Source: Cristatella mucedo (lineage: Eukaryota; Bryozoa; Phylactolaemata; Cristatellidae). Taken from it: DNA of 64,000 bases. This document shows positions 20,620 to 31,522 of this stretch, piece after piece (the first letter of the stretch is position 1; each line of letters opens with the position of its first letter). The DNA is taken from assembly GCA_009760855.2 (NCBI GenBank), contig WPIO01000050.1:538501-602500 (forward strand), written 5' to 3'. The position numbers were made by a program, and so were the translations under genes. The notes beneath the pieces were generated by a model. That model saw only the letters and a list, made by a program, of their open reading frames with translations, was not told the origin of the DNA and ran no database searches.

Positions 20620-20785
20620 TGATAACTCTGGAGTAATGGTGCTCGCTCTTTACGACCAAGATCGAGGGTTCGAATAGTCAGCTGGCAATCCTTAATTGCC
20701 AACTGCGAGCCGTGCGAATCCGTCAAGACTCTCCAACCGCTATATAAATAATGCTGGTAATCAAATACTACTTATTTATCGCATA
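20620..20785 (+). mobile_element. tRNA-derived SINE (third family), single copy
   Basis: An A-box-like TGGAGTAATGG is followed by GAGGGTTCGAATAG, close to the B-box GGTTCGANTCC, and by a tail ending CGCTATATAAATAATG. That order is typical of tRNA-derived SINEs. Only one copy is seen, so borders are approximate. Confidence 0.6.
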
Positions 20786-20789
20786 GTGC

Positions 20790-20863
<74 letters not shown>

Positions 20864-20868
20864 CGTAT
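20790..20868. repeat. (AT)n then (GA)n microsatellite
   Basis: TATATA run at 20790-20843 joined to GAGAGA at 20844-20863. Confidence 0.92.
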
Positions 20869-21282
20869 GTGTATATATAAGTTTATCTATGCATACATAT
20901 TTGTACCGTATATGCGTATCGGCATGTGCATTTAAGCTTAAGCATAATGGTACAACGTTTTTCACATTGATAGCAGGAGGCACCAAGCAGATATATTGCG
21001 CCATCCATTCAACTCCAGCCGTCGTGCTATCGAGTCGCCAAGTGCTTGAGCCGTGTGGCATGCAATCGGCCGATGACCAACCAGTGAGAAGTGATATGCC
21101 GGGGGGGGGCGGAAAAATAGCGCTTCGCATGGACGCACGAGAAGCCTGCGTGCTACGCCCGGCTTGAGATGGTTTTTTCCTTTGTCGCGTCCCGGCGCTA
21201 GCCTGGCAATGCTGGCGTGACGGCGGGAATGGCCGCTTGCAGGGCTACCGAGGCGAACGCGTCATGCTGCCACAGCTGCTTC
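20869..21282. other. Upstream region of gene B
   Basis: There is a G-run (GGGGGGGG) near 21103 and CpG-rich sequence from about 21170. No factor site can be assigned with confidence. Confidence 0.4.
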
Positions 21283-21290
21283 TATATATA
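21283..21290 (+). promoter_or_regulatory. TATA box of gene B
   Basis: TATATATA lies 66 bp before the ATG at 21349, within a CpG-rich stretch. A start site about 30 bp downstream would fall near 21312-21316, giving a short leader of about 35 nt. GCTTCAG and GTCGCTC downstream are shared with the TATA-like site at 10294. Confidence 0.55.
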
Positions 21291-21348
21291 GCCACTCGCT
21301 TGCAGAGTGCTTGTGAGCTTCAGAGACCGACTCTGTCGCTCCGACGCC

Positions 21349-21400
21349 ATGACTGGACTGGCTGGCTGCAACGCTCCACTTGTGGCTTGCACCTGCTGCG
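21349..21400 (+). CDS. Gene B exon 1 (start of signal peptide)
   Basis: ATG in good context (GACGCCATGA) opens MTGLAGCNAPLVACTCC and ends in phase 1 at a strong donor (GCG|GTGAGT). Joined to 29171 it gives PLVACTCCALITVILAHTSS, a convincing hydrophobic signal peptide that neither exon makes alone. An in-frame CTG/TTG-rich stretch upstream has no better start. Confidence 0.6.
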
Positions 21401-22270
21401 GTGAGTTGCTTGCCGCTTCCAGCGGCCCGCCGCCCCTCGCGCGCGTCGAGATTTCGCGAGGTTGCAGACCGGGATGCCGACCCAGGTGCGATCGCTAGCT
21501 GCAGGTGCGCGCGCTCGCGCGGCGACTCGGGCGAGCGGCGAGTGGCATCGCCTCTCTCTGCCGGTGCTCGGCGCAACTCGCGGCGGCCACCGAGCACTGG
21601 CGGACAGACAATCGCCACGCCGGGCAATCATCACTCCATCGGGACGCGTCCTCGTCGCTGGAGACGTGATCTAGCCGTAAGCGCTCGCTCACGCCCGCGC
21701 GAATCAACGTCTAAGGTTTCAGGCGGGGGACATTGCATCGACCGGAACCAGTAGCCACCGAGTCGGCGCTCGCCGTACACCTTAGGCCTAGGCCCCGTGG
21801 CGCGGGCACTAAGTCCGTGTCGGCCGGAAAAGGAAGTGACTCGTGCGCGTGAGTGCAGCTTGGTTTGCGTTTGCGTTCGATTGACGCGCCACCACGCTGA
21901 TGCATAGGCGACAGGCGTGGAGCGCATATTTGTTCTATATTAGTCGGGAAATCGACTCGAACTCAGTGACTTACCGCCATGCCACCGTGGCGGTTACTCA
22001 GAGCGTTACGTTAGAGTTACCCTACTAAGAGCTCATTGCCATGGAAGAGGTTCGGAACGGGTCGGCGATTATCGATCTAGCGAGGCTGAGCTAACCGGAA
22101 GCGATTGCTGCTCGGGCTAACGCCGGGAGCTGATTATTGAGAAGAGGCTCGACTCTAGAGCTAGCAGCTAGTGCTAGAGGGGCGGACCGGCGCTCCCGCT
22201 CCCCAGCTGTCAGACTTCAATCTTCCGGTCCCCAACTTTCGGCCGACGACGAACGTTGTTACAATCGGGT
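21401..22270. other. Gene B intron 1, CpG-rich start
   Basis: High CpG up to about 21700 keeps several frames open on both strands. None has conserved partners, so I do not call genes. Confidence 0.4.
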
Positions 22271-22274
22271 CAAA

Positions 22275-22437
22275 AAGTAAAATAAAAAATATAATTCATT
22301 TAAATGGCACCCCAAGAGAACTTAATCTGTATTCAGGCGCTTCACATATGCCTCGGGGCTCGAGCCCACGACCTCAGTCAGGTCTTGGTCGGGGCGAGCT
22401 CCTTTACCTCTAGACCAAACCAGCTCGGCAATCGGGA
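22275..22437 (-). mobile_element. tRNA-derived SINE, family 1, copy 1
   Basis: Read on the minus strand: TTTGGTCTAGAGGTAAAGG (A-box region), GTGGGCTCGAGCCCCGAGG (B-box region), CATATGTGAAGCGCCTGAAT, and a tail GATTAAGTTCTCTTGGGG ending ATTTAAATGAATT. It matches 48645-48790 nearly throughout. The tail resembles the LINE subfamily 1 tail. Confidence 0.88.
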
Positions 22438-22637
22438 AAAAGAGCGATTTGCCAGCACCCTAGTTCAGGCGTTTGTAGCATTGCGTCTAGACACTCTGGC
22501 TCCGCCCTCATTCAGTGCTCGTTGACTCGTGCTCAACTCTGCCTCCGTCTTCCGGTTGTCGCTCACTTGAGCAGGTTCCGTCCTGCGTCGCGACGCGTCT
22601 CAGCCGCTGGAGCTGCACCGCTCTCTAGTCTACAAGT

Positions 22638-22742
22638 CTACCTTTCTAGTCTAGTCATAAGTCTACCTTTTTGACTTAGTCACAAGTCTACCTTAGTCAC
22701 AAGTCTACCTTTCTAGTCTAGTCACAAGTCTACCTTTTTACT
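22638..22742. repeat. CAAGTCTACCTT minisatellite
   Basis: About five copies of AAGTCTACCTT with variable spacers (TCTAGTCTAGTCA, TTGACTTAGTCA). One more copy sits at 22836. Confidence 0.85.
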
Positions 22743-25722
22743 CGCACGACGCGTCTCAGCCGCTGGAGCTGCACCGGCTCCCTACCAAGCATTGAATCAA
22801 GTCCGAAGGCTAGCCGCTCTGCTCGCTTGCTTGCACAAGTCTACCTTTTTGACCTCCTTGCACGACCCAGTTCACTCTCGTCGCACCGACCGCTCCTGGG
22901 TTTCAAGTCGCATCAGCGTTGTTCTCACTAAATTGAGATCTTTTGACGTTCGGGCCATTAGCCTTTGACGTACGCCGAAACAGCGGAGCTTCCGGGTTCC
23001 TGCTGCTTTGGCTCCGCTCGATTCAGTCAAGCGTAACTGACGCATGCGTTCCGCTCCACTTTCTCTTCGGCTACCTGAACTTGACCGGTTTTGTAAGAAA
23101 GCAGTTGGCTTGCTCACCTGCCCATGATTCGGAGCGCGATACAGTGACCAGTAGTCCTACGAGCCGATTGCTGTGAGTGCATTTTTGACGTTCAATTGCA
23201 CGCTGGCCTAAGAAAGATACTGAGCATTTCAATAAGCCTTTGATCGAATGATCCTCTAGCAGCGAGATAACGAGACTTGTCACAACGCCAGGATAGAAAA
23301 TTAGTCAATTCGTGAAGCTCTATCGTCCACACAATGTATTCCTACTGATATTGAGAACCTCAGATTCTGGGAGGTCTGCCATACGGTACTTGGATTCACT
23401 CACTTGTAGGTGAGTGCGGGCGTGCGGAAGGATTCGCAGGCGGATTACGGTCGCCCTTTCGCTCGCATCGACCGGCCACAGTTGATGCCTGCTGCTGCTA
23501 GTGTTTTCTGCTAGGAGCAATCTGTCTTTATCTGCCTCCCTCTCTCTCGGTCTCTCAGTCTCTCAATACGCCTCGGTCTGCCTCGGTCTGCCAGCTCAGG
23601 CATTCGGATTACACTTTATGCCGCTGCAGCTCGACAAGAACCCGTGCTAACGCCTGGCCGGATCACGTGGTGCCGAGTTAGATGCCCTTTTCCTTGCCGG
23701 TTACGTGCTAGCTAGAGGCACAAGTTGACCCAGCAGTATTATGAAAGAGCTGTAGTGGCTTTTCTTTCGTAGCTCTTTGAAGCAAGCACAGCGAACGTAA
23801 TGTCGGTAGTCCTGGCAGACACGTGACAAATGTTGGCGAAGCTGAAGGGCACCTTTGAAGGGCGGCTGCAGCGAGTCGTAACGGCTGAATTTATATGCAT
23901 GTCGATATGCTGATGGTGTATGAGCTCAGCAGTAATACAGAATGTCCGCGCCTTCTTTTAACCTGTCGGGTTTGCAGATCAGTCTATTTAATAGTAGCTG
24001 AGAGGCACATGTAAGCTCAAGCCATTTTGGGTCAATCTTGCGACGCTAAAGCATAAATCACAACATCTTTCATTGCGCTTTTACGTCTTTACCGACCAGA
24101 GCACAGAGTAGGACACGTCAAAGTCTCAATGATCACAATCAGGAACCTTCAATAAACTTTAGCGATCAGATAATGCAACTTCTTCTGCATTCGCAAACTC
24201 ACTGTTGGGTCCTCTTGAGAACAGTAATGAGGCTAAAGCAAGCGAAAGTCAGCCTCGAGTCAGCTGCCTCTTCTTATGACGCGGCAGACGAGTCATAGCG
24301 GCTACCGATACCATTTGCAGGGGCCGATAAAGAATTACCTTCGGCACTATTCGAACCTGCGACGTGACTAGTGAAATACCACCTCCCTTACCCTAGGCTG
24401 AGATTCAGGGGGAGGGCTCGAAGTATAGAGCCGCAGCGTTTTTCCAGAGGTTATCGTATCGCCCAGTCCCGATGTCCAAGAGTACGTAATATTACTAGCA
24501 CTAGTAGTATTACGAGCATCTAGTCTGTGTAATGCATTTAGCAGCTAAATCGCAATACAGGTGCAGTGCAGCTTGTTGCTATAGAATGGTTTTTATGCGG
24601 TTAGTGCAGGGTAATGTACGCCTAGACAGGTAACATGCATAACCAGGTGACATGCATTGACCGGTTTGAGAAAGCACGTAAAAAGGACGAAAGCGCACTG
24701 GCCAGTAGAACCCTGGGTCATAGAATGCCCTAGAACCCGCTTGGCAAAGCACGAGCAGCATACAGAGACCGAGCAAAATCTGAGAGAGAGCTGCGACGGA
24801 GCTGAGACAGTGTTGAGACAGAGAAACGATCGAATGTCCTCTGCTACAGCCTCTTGGCGGAATTAGAGATCGCCAGTCACTTTGCTGGCAACAACCTGCC
24901 ACCAAAGAGCCCGGCTTTGACAGTGATTAGGGTTGCATACCCATTGGCAGAGTCAGGGGGTCAACTTCCTCACTACACCCTGGTCAGAGGAAGCGCCTAT
25001 TTGCTAGAGCTAATTTTCACCACAATCCTAATGAGGCAGAAGTGTGAAGAAGCGAAAGGAATGAGTCGAATGATTTTGTGACAATGTCTTTTAACTACTT
25101 GTATGAGGCACCAGTGTCATCGTGTTTGAATGAACCTAGAGGTCCTATTCCTCAAAGCTGAAAATTCTAGCCCCTTTCCCTGACCCTTCCGTGGCTCATG
25201 CGACCCTAGCTGACGATTTCTGTTTGGCGACCATTATCGAGGCCACAATAATATCCATACTAGAGGCTTTGCAGGTCATGGCACTTCAGCATTTGGAAGC
25301 CGTCGTCATCTGATGCCATGCGAGTCCGTCTCGGGTCAGCGTGATTTCGGTCAATATTTGTAGTGCAAACAAGCGGTAACGGTTGTATAATTTCTGGTTA
25401 CAGCTCAGGCTCTACGTCCTTTTGTGCCCGATAGCGTACTGCCGAATGTAGCGTCTGGTCCTGGGTTTCAGCTAGTGTGAATGGGAGACCAAAGTGGCCG
25501 TCGGCAGCAGAGCTGCGGTGGCTCAGGGTTAAGCTTGCTAGTGGGTGAGAGATCTTGCTCGCAAGCCTCAAACTTGCTAAAATTTGGCGAATGACGTTTG
25601 AGAGTCATTGCGGAAAGAGCAAGGAAAATGATTGCTATAATAACGATGACGATGAATACGATTTTGATCTTGAAGATTCTTAGATTTAGAAAGCACCTGC
25701 ACTAGTATTACTGAACGGACCT
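22743..25722. other. Gene B intron 1, no gene recognised
   Basis: About 3 kb of mostly unique-looking sequence. A 30-bp hairpin (24485-24514) is reported separately. Short open frames lack partners or splice support. Confidence 0.45.
24485..24514. repeat. 30-bp near-perfect inverted repeat
   Basis: CGTAATATTACTAG, a CA spacer and CTAGTAGTATTACG pair at 13 of 14 positions. Confidence 0.85.
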
Positions 25723-25723
25723 G

Positions 25724-25784
<61 letters not shown>
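25723..25784. repeat. (GA)n microsatellite
   Basis: About 30 GA units with one GGGA interruption. Confidence 0.95.
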
Positions 25785-25785
<1 letters not shown>

Positions 25786-26639
25786 AATACCAAATGCCAA
25801 CTGTGGCAGCATTTTCACAATTACTCTATGCAGCTTAGATGAGGTCTCTTATTCGTGTGACAAGGAACACGCTTACAGGGCCGTTTTATACAGGCAAGTA
25901 TGATGGCTGTCACGAAAAAAGTCAGTTTCGTCGGCCGGAAGTAAAGTTGAAGCAGGAGAGTGAGTGCAAAGGTCGAGGATTGTGGGGAACACTTCCCCCC
26001 GGGGCAGTGTATTCAGCAGCTGTACAGAAGCTAGTAATGGTTGTCTAGAAGTCGTGCCCAGAAGCCTTGGTATCGAACTGAGTAAATAGCTAGAGAAGTC
26101 CAAGTATTTCAGTTTGTGTGGTTAGCCATTGTTGCTTGCATCTTCTGCGAGCTCTCGAGGTACCACTAGACCGGTCTTCGCTAGCAATCCATGCAGCTGC
26201 CACGTTTACGATTTGCTAACTTTGGGACTAGCATTACTCTGATGTGTCACCCAGTCATTCTCTGCTTTGGGATACAATAAATCCTTTGCTCCCTGATCGA
26301 CCCTTTTAAAAAAGTCACATCCTAGATATTCATGATCGATATTTAAGAATCGTATGAGGACCTAATAATAAATTTAAGACCTTATTGCATGATAGCTTCC
26401 TATCATTGAGGCAGGATTTCAAGAAGTTCTCGTGTTCTATTTTTGACCATACTTAGTTTCAGTCAACACAGCAGCATCGTAGGGTAATAGAAGCCGTAGA
26501 GTCAGGCGAACCCAGGATCTGCTTGCCAAAAGTTATTTAACGTACCGTATCCTAAGAAAATAATCACAATTCATTTCCTGTATTCGTCGAAACCCATTCA
26601 GTTTCAATAACTTGCTGCCACTTTTTAACTTTTAAAAGC
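25785..26639. other. Gene B intron 1, no feature recognised
   Basis: No repeat or exon that I can support. Confidence 0.4.
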
Positions 26640-26840
26640 CGATCGAGCACTCTGTTTTCCCTCCTAAGTGCTTCCTTTCGTTTAACTCCTACATCAATAT
26701 TCCCTCTTACCTCCTCATTCTCTTCCACCTCCTACCTACCTCCTTCATGCTATCAAACTCTTTCCTGCTACCCGACTCCTTTACGTTACCCGACCTTCTC
26801 CCTTCTACCTACCTCCTCCCAGCTACCCGCACACTCACTC
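26640..26840. repeat. Pyrimidine-rich CTACCTCCT-type degenerate repeat
   Basis: Irregular copies of CTACCTACCTCC and CTACCCG in a C/T-rich strand. Confidence 0.7.
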
Positions 26841-27119
26841 TTACTTCCTGCCTGAAACTGATTCACGAACACAGTGCAGCTGGATGTCCTAGATCGTGTC
26901 TGGGTGTGGCAGCAGCAAGCCCGTTAGCCCGTCGCAGTGCTCCATTTTGAAATTTATAAACCATAGCGTCCACGATTTCGTTAGACGGATCGGCACGCCT
27001 GCTTCCACGAGTAGCTTAACGGTGCACATTGCCATGGCGTCTGACCTGTTAATAATAGTTCCACAGTAAATAATGGTCTCACAATTCCCAAAAGATTCTC
27101 TAGGCACTTTTCGAATTAA

Positions 27120-27470
27120 AGCATTTGCCACAGAGCTTGAAGGTAGAAAAAAAGCAAAAGAGATGCAAAGGTGGAGAGTTGCAAACAGAAGCAAAGAGAG
27201 TGAGAGAGAGAGAGGGAAAAGGGAGATGTAAAGAGAGAGCGAGAGAGGGAGAGAGAAGGAGAAGAAGAAGAAGCGAATGAAAAGAAGAAGGGAAGGAGAA
27301 GAAAGACGAGAAGGAAAAGGGAAGAAGAAGGAGAAGGGAAAAAGGAAGGGTGGAGTAGGGTAGGGGACGAAGCAGGAGGAGAAACAGAAAGGGAATAGGA
27401 GGAGAGGAAGTGGAGAAAGAGAAGGAAATGGCGTGGCGAAGGAAAAGAGAAGTAGAAGAATAAACATGAA
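27120..27470. repeat. Long polypurine tract
   Basis: About 350 bp of almost uninterrupted A/G on the + strand (GAGAGA, GAAGAAG, GGGAAAAGG blocks). Ser/Phe/Leu-rich minus-strand frames are artefacts. Confidence 0.92.
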
Positions 27471-27504
27471 AAAGAGTTCCTATGAAACTGAGCATTGACT
27501 TAAA

Positions 27505-28180
27505 CGTTTCTGCTTACTGGCCTACCAGCATGTTCGATCAGGCGATTGCGGCTAGTGCAAAATTCTACAGCAAGGCGTGTCGGTCGTGAGCGTCGCAATT
27601 GCCACATCACATCACTTGTCGCTTCACCTGCACTGGCTACCAGTCAAGCAACGTATCGAATTCAATGTCTTGTCGCTTACTTTTAGATCAATTCATTCTT
27701 TGGCTCCAGCCTGTCTCTCAGATCTACTCCCACATAAGGTCAAGCATCGTACCACCAGCTTTTTTGAATCCAACAGTTTACCAATTTGCTCGTACAAACC
27801 TAAAATCCTTTGGAAACCATGCATTTAGTTCGTATGCTCCCAAAGCCTGAAACTCTCTCCTCACTTGCTTCAGAACATCACCTGACTTGACCAAATTTAA
27901 AAAGAACTTGAAAGCACAACTATTTAGGACAGCATTTCGTGGGTCCCTGTGATTCGTCCTTCATGTGCTTATGGGTCCTGACGCTGTGCATACTGCCACT
28001 AACCACATTCGCATACTGACCCTGTGCATATCACCCTTAGCCATGTCATTCATTTTGTCATTTATCAAGCACGATATTACTCACCGTTCAATTGCATTTC
28101 CCTTTGCGGGAAATGTAAAGCACCTAGAGAGACATTGAGTTCTCTGAGAGCGCTTTATCAAGTGCATTATTTTAATTATT
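27505..28180 (+). mobile_element. LINE subfamily 1, 5'-truncated copy
   Basis: It starts near the LLTGLPACSIRRL region, keeps LHWLPVKQRIEFNVLSLTFR with later frameshifts, and has the complete 3' UTR and hairpin tail up to an impure (ATT)n at 28165-28180. Confidence 0.9.
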
Positions 28181-28189
28181 ATTACTGGT

Positions 28190-28645
28190 ACTTTCTCTGA
28201 GGTCCCTTCTTTCTTATGCTACGGCCTACAAAATCGAGCTATTTCCCAGGTCATACATCGTGTCGCCATCTTTTTTCTCTGAAATCGTTTACCTACATCT
28301 TAAGCCAACCTCAGACCCTTTTAAGAGCATTCCTTAGTTTAGAAGCTCCCAAAGTGTGGAACGTGCTCCCGACCGACGTCATGACATCTGATTGGACGCT
28401 GTTGTAAAGCTAAAGACGGAGACGTTCCTCACAGCCTTTCCCGTGTCCATGTAATTGGTCTCAATCATTTGTGGGCCTCATAGGTGCTGACACAGTCCAT
28501 GCCGCAACTTACCGTATCTGCATGCAGATGCTGTGCATTTTACTACTAACCATATGGTCTAGCATCCATTGCAGGAAATTTAAACGGCCTAGAATGAGAT
28601 TAAGTACTCCACAGCTCACTATACAGGCACAATAATATCATCATT
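28190..28645 (+). mobile_element. Old LINE subfamily 1 3' fragment
   Basis: APKVWNVLPTDVMTSDWTLL near 28345 and a decayed 3' UTR and tail (GGCCTAGAATGAGATTAAGTACTC) are visible. Confidence 0.75.
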
Positions 28646-28649
28646 ATTT

Positions 28650-29170
28650 TAATTACTTTAATTGAAAGTATATTAAATATTAAGTATACTAAAATGTATA
28701 ATATATATATATATATATATATTACGCAATACTAGAACATAAATATAGTTAAAATATATTATAGTTATATTGGAACTAAAGTTATATTAAACTAGTATTG
28801 TACAAAAATATGTAAACAATTAATAAGGTATACACAGCTTCTTTCGACGTTCATGCAAAATGCTTATAAATATATCTGAGTGCATTTCTTCCAGCTCTGA
28901 TCTCTGCTAGTGTACTTCTCTGCCAAGTCATGGTCGACGTGTGGGCGTGATTAGTTCAGCTCAGAAGCCAGAAGGGCTCGCTTACCTAATGCCAGGCGAA
29001 CTCCTGCTTATACATTCCGTGATCACCCAGTGCCCCAGGGAGTGGACGATAGAAATTTTCTGATCTGGCAAAAGCGTATCCGTAATCTCAGTCGCTACCT
29101 CTATATTTTTAAGTCACCTTATCTACCTTTTGAAATATTATTTAACCAAGCTTGTTGTTTAATCTTGCAG
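28650..29170. other. Gene B intron 1, AT-rich then unique
   Basis: A/T-rich with (AT)n at 28695-28725, then unique sequence up to the acceptor TTTAATCTTGCAG. The last 45 bp resemble 37995-38040. Confidence 0.6.
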
Positions 29171-29229
29171 CGCTGATAACAGTCATTCTTGCACACACGA
29201 GCTCTGTCACGAGTGAAGATACGTTGCTG
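29171..29229 (+). CDS. Gene B exon 2 (59 nt, second half of signal peptide)
   Basis: Acceptor AATCTTGCAG and donor CTG|GTAAGAGATA are both strong. Entry is phase 1 and exit phase 0. The peptide is LITVILAHTSSVTSEDTLL. With exon 1 it completes the signal peptide, with likely cleavage near ILAHTSS. The exon has a same-length, same-phase copy at 38041-38099, and the match runs into both flanking introns. Confidence 0.68.
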
Positions 29230-29900
29230 GTAAGAGATAAATATTGTATTAACTTTGATTCCTGTCTGTGCTATGTATTTCTGTGCCTATCTTTTGCGAG
29301 CTCCCTTCATCTCGCCTGGACACTACTGGCACAGCAGTATAATATTTCAGGTCCTATCTAGGTGGGATACTGCCGAGCATATATGTGAACGGACAACGAC
29401 CATCAGAGGAGTCACTGAATTACGGTGCACCTTAGGGCTATGTGCTTGGTCTGGTTCTTTTCACTGCTTGTAATCTCCTTCATCCCGATTTGATTGCCAA
29501 GTACAATCTAGGCTATCACTTCTATGCAGGTAACACAAAGTTGTTTCTATGCATTCATCCCTCACAGGCCTCTAGCGTATTGAATTCTCCTAACTCTCTT
29601 GCTGCACGCACCTATGACATCAGCAAACGTTCCTAATTGAATTTCGACCTAACTACTTACCATTCTTTGAAAGCCAAGGGTAATTAAGAAATTGTTAAAA
29701 TTAACGGTCAAATAGGCATAGCCAGCATCTCTCCTGTTTCACCTTCGCGAAATCTAGGTGTCATGTTCTAGATTGAACTTCATTAGATGAAATCAGCTCG
29801 GCAGTCAAGTCAGCAAATATAAAATGCCTAGAAAGAGATTGAGTACTCCGAGGGCGCTATTCAGAAAGTATTATTAATAATATTATTGTTATTGTATCAT
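29230..29900 (+). mobile_element. Degenerate LINE subfamily 1 in gene B intron 2
   Basis: From about 29310 pieces of reverse transcriptase are readable (GVTELRCTLG, LVLFTACNLLHPDLIAKYN, YHFYAGNTKLFLC with YAGN for YADD, LNSPNSLAAR), then the 3' tail at 29820-29895. A large internal deletion joins the upstream part to the tail. Confidence 0.82.
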
Positions 29901-30112
29901 TAGCCGACGTCGCAGCACCACAAGAAAGGGGAAGAGGCACGAGCAGAGCTGAGCTGCGATTAGCTGGACAATCCGTCCGTCGATCGATGCCATTGGCTCT
30001 TGGTAGAAGTCTATGTCCCATTTACGTCCACGGGAATTAAGCGGCCAGAACATGAGTACCACCCTTTTTATCTTTGACTCGAGCGACCCAATCCACTTCT
30101 CGTGGTAGGCTG
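29901..30112. other. Gene B intron 2, no feature recognised
   Basis: Short unique spacer between two LINE copies of opposite orientation. Confidence 0.4.
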
Positions 30113-30114
30113 GC

Positions 30115-31352
30115 ATAATAATAATAATAATAATGATGCACTTGATAAAGCACCCTCGGAGAACCCAATCTCTCTCTAGGCGCTGTATATGTGCTGCAAA
30201 AGGGAAATGCAATTGAATGGTGAGTAATATAATGCTTGATAAGCGAACAACATGAATAAAATGGTTAGGGGTGACATGCACAGGAACAGCATGCAAGTGT
30301 GGTTAGTGGCAACATGCAAAGTGTCAGCACTAATAAGCACGTGAAGGCTAAATCACAGGGACCCACTAAATGTTGTCCGAAATAGGGGTGTTTTTAAGTT
30401 CTTTTTAAATGTGGTCAGGTCAGGGCATATTCCGACGCAGGTCGGGAGGGAGTTCCACTCTTTGGGAGCGTACGAACTAAATGCATGGTCTGTAAAAGAT
30501 TTGAGGCTTGTACGAGGTATTCGAAGACTGTTGTATTCCGAAAAGCGGGTGGTACGATGCTTGGTCTGATGGGGGAGTATATCTGAGAGATAGGCTGGAG
30601 CCAAAGAAAGAAGTGACTTAAAACTGAGCGACAAAACCTTGGAGTAAATCTGTTGCTTGATTGGTAGCCAGTGCAGGTCGGTGAGAAATGGTGTAACGTG
30701 GCAACTACGACGCTCACGGCAGACAAGCCTAGCAGCGGAGTTTTGCACCAGCTGCAATCGCCTGATCACACATGCTGGTAGGCCGGTAAGCAGCGAGTTG
30801 CAGAAGTCGAGATGGGAAGTCACGAATGCATGTACGAACTTGGACGTGGTATCCTTATCTAAACAAGCCCAAATTCTAGCAATGTTATGAAGCTGAAAAT
30901 AGGCAGATTTGAATACGGAGCTGACCCTGTCGTCTAACCAGAGGTCGCTTGGTAATATGACACCTCGATTTCGAGCTGATTCAACAGGAGATATGCTGGC
31001 AGAGCCAATTTTGAGCGTTAGCCTTTCCAATTTGTGAATCACACTGGGTTTGCCTATAACTAGTAAATTAGTTTTATCAGTGTTTAGTTCTAGAAAATTG
31101 GCTGCCATTCATGTGCGGATGTCATCAATACATGCAGCAAGTGAGTTGAGAGAATTTCAGGTGCTCAAAGGCTGGAAGGGATCAAAGCAAAGGTACAAAT
31201 GAGCGTCATCTCCATATAAGTGAAAGCCTAGATTCTGCTTGGCAATCACATCAGAAAGAGGGAAAATATAAACCTTAAAAAAACCGAACCTAGCACGGAG
31301 CCCTGAGGTACCCCATATTTCAGAGGTACCTCAGATGATCTTTGTCCATCGT
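30115..31352 (-). mobile_element. LINE subfamily 1, reversed copy with long C-terminal frame
   Basis: Tail, 3' UTR and coding region run leftward-reading from about 31352 (VNGQRSSEVPLKYG region). Minus-strand frame 30353-31108 (251 aa) is open from MAANFLELNTDKTNLLV to FRTTFSGSL. The segment with the YADD motif (31109-31352) has stops or frameshifts, so the copy is dead. Confidence 0.92.
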
Positions 31353-31372
31353 CGAATTGCAGCCGCTAGCCC

Positions 31373-31418
31373 GGTCCTGCCCGGTCCTGCCCGGTCCTGC
31401 CCGGTCCTGCCTGGTCAG
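31373..31418. repeat. CCGGTCCTGC 10-bp tandem repeat
   Basis: Four to five copies in a row, placed exactly between a reversed LINE end and a + strand LINE tail. Confidence 0.9.
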
Positions 31419-31449
31419 GTTTTTCGTCTTCTGCTAGCGGAATCCCTCG

Positions 31450-31522
31450 AGCTGTAAGGCGCCTAGAGAGAGATTAAGTTCTCAGAGGGCGCTTGATTAT
31501 GTGCATAATTATTATTATTAGC
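31450..31522 (+). mobile_element. LINE subfamily 1, 3' tail only
   Basis: AAGGCGCCTAGAGAGAGATT and TCAGAGGGCGCTTG, then (ATT)n. Confidence 0.85.

Noticed and set aside
21380-21927. Several long frames on both strands near the gene B promoter
   Set aside because: CpG-rich composition explains them; none has a partner or motif.
26889-27495. Phe/Ser/Leu-rich minus-strand frame that looks like membrane segments
   Set aside because: It is the complement of a polypurine tract.
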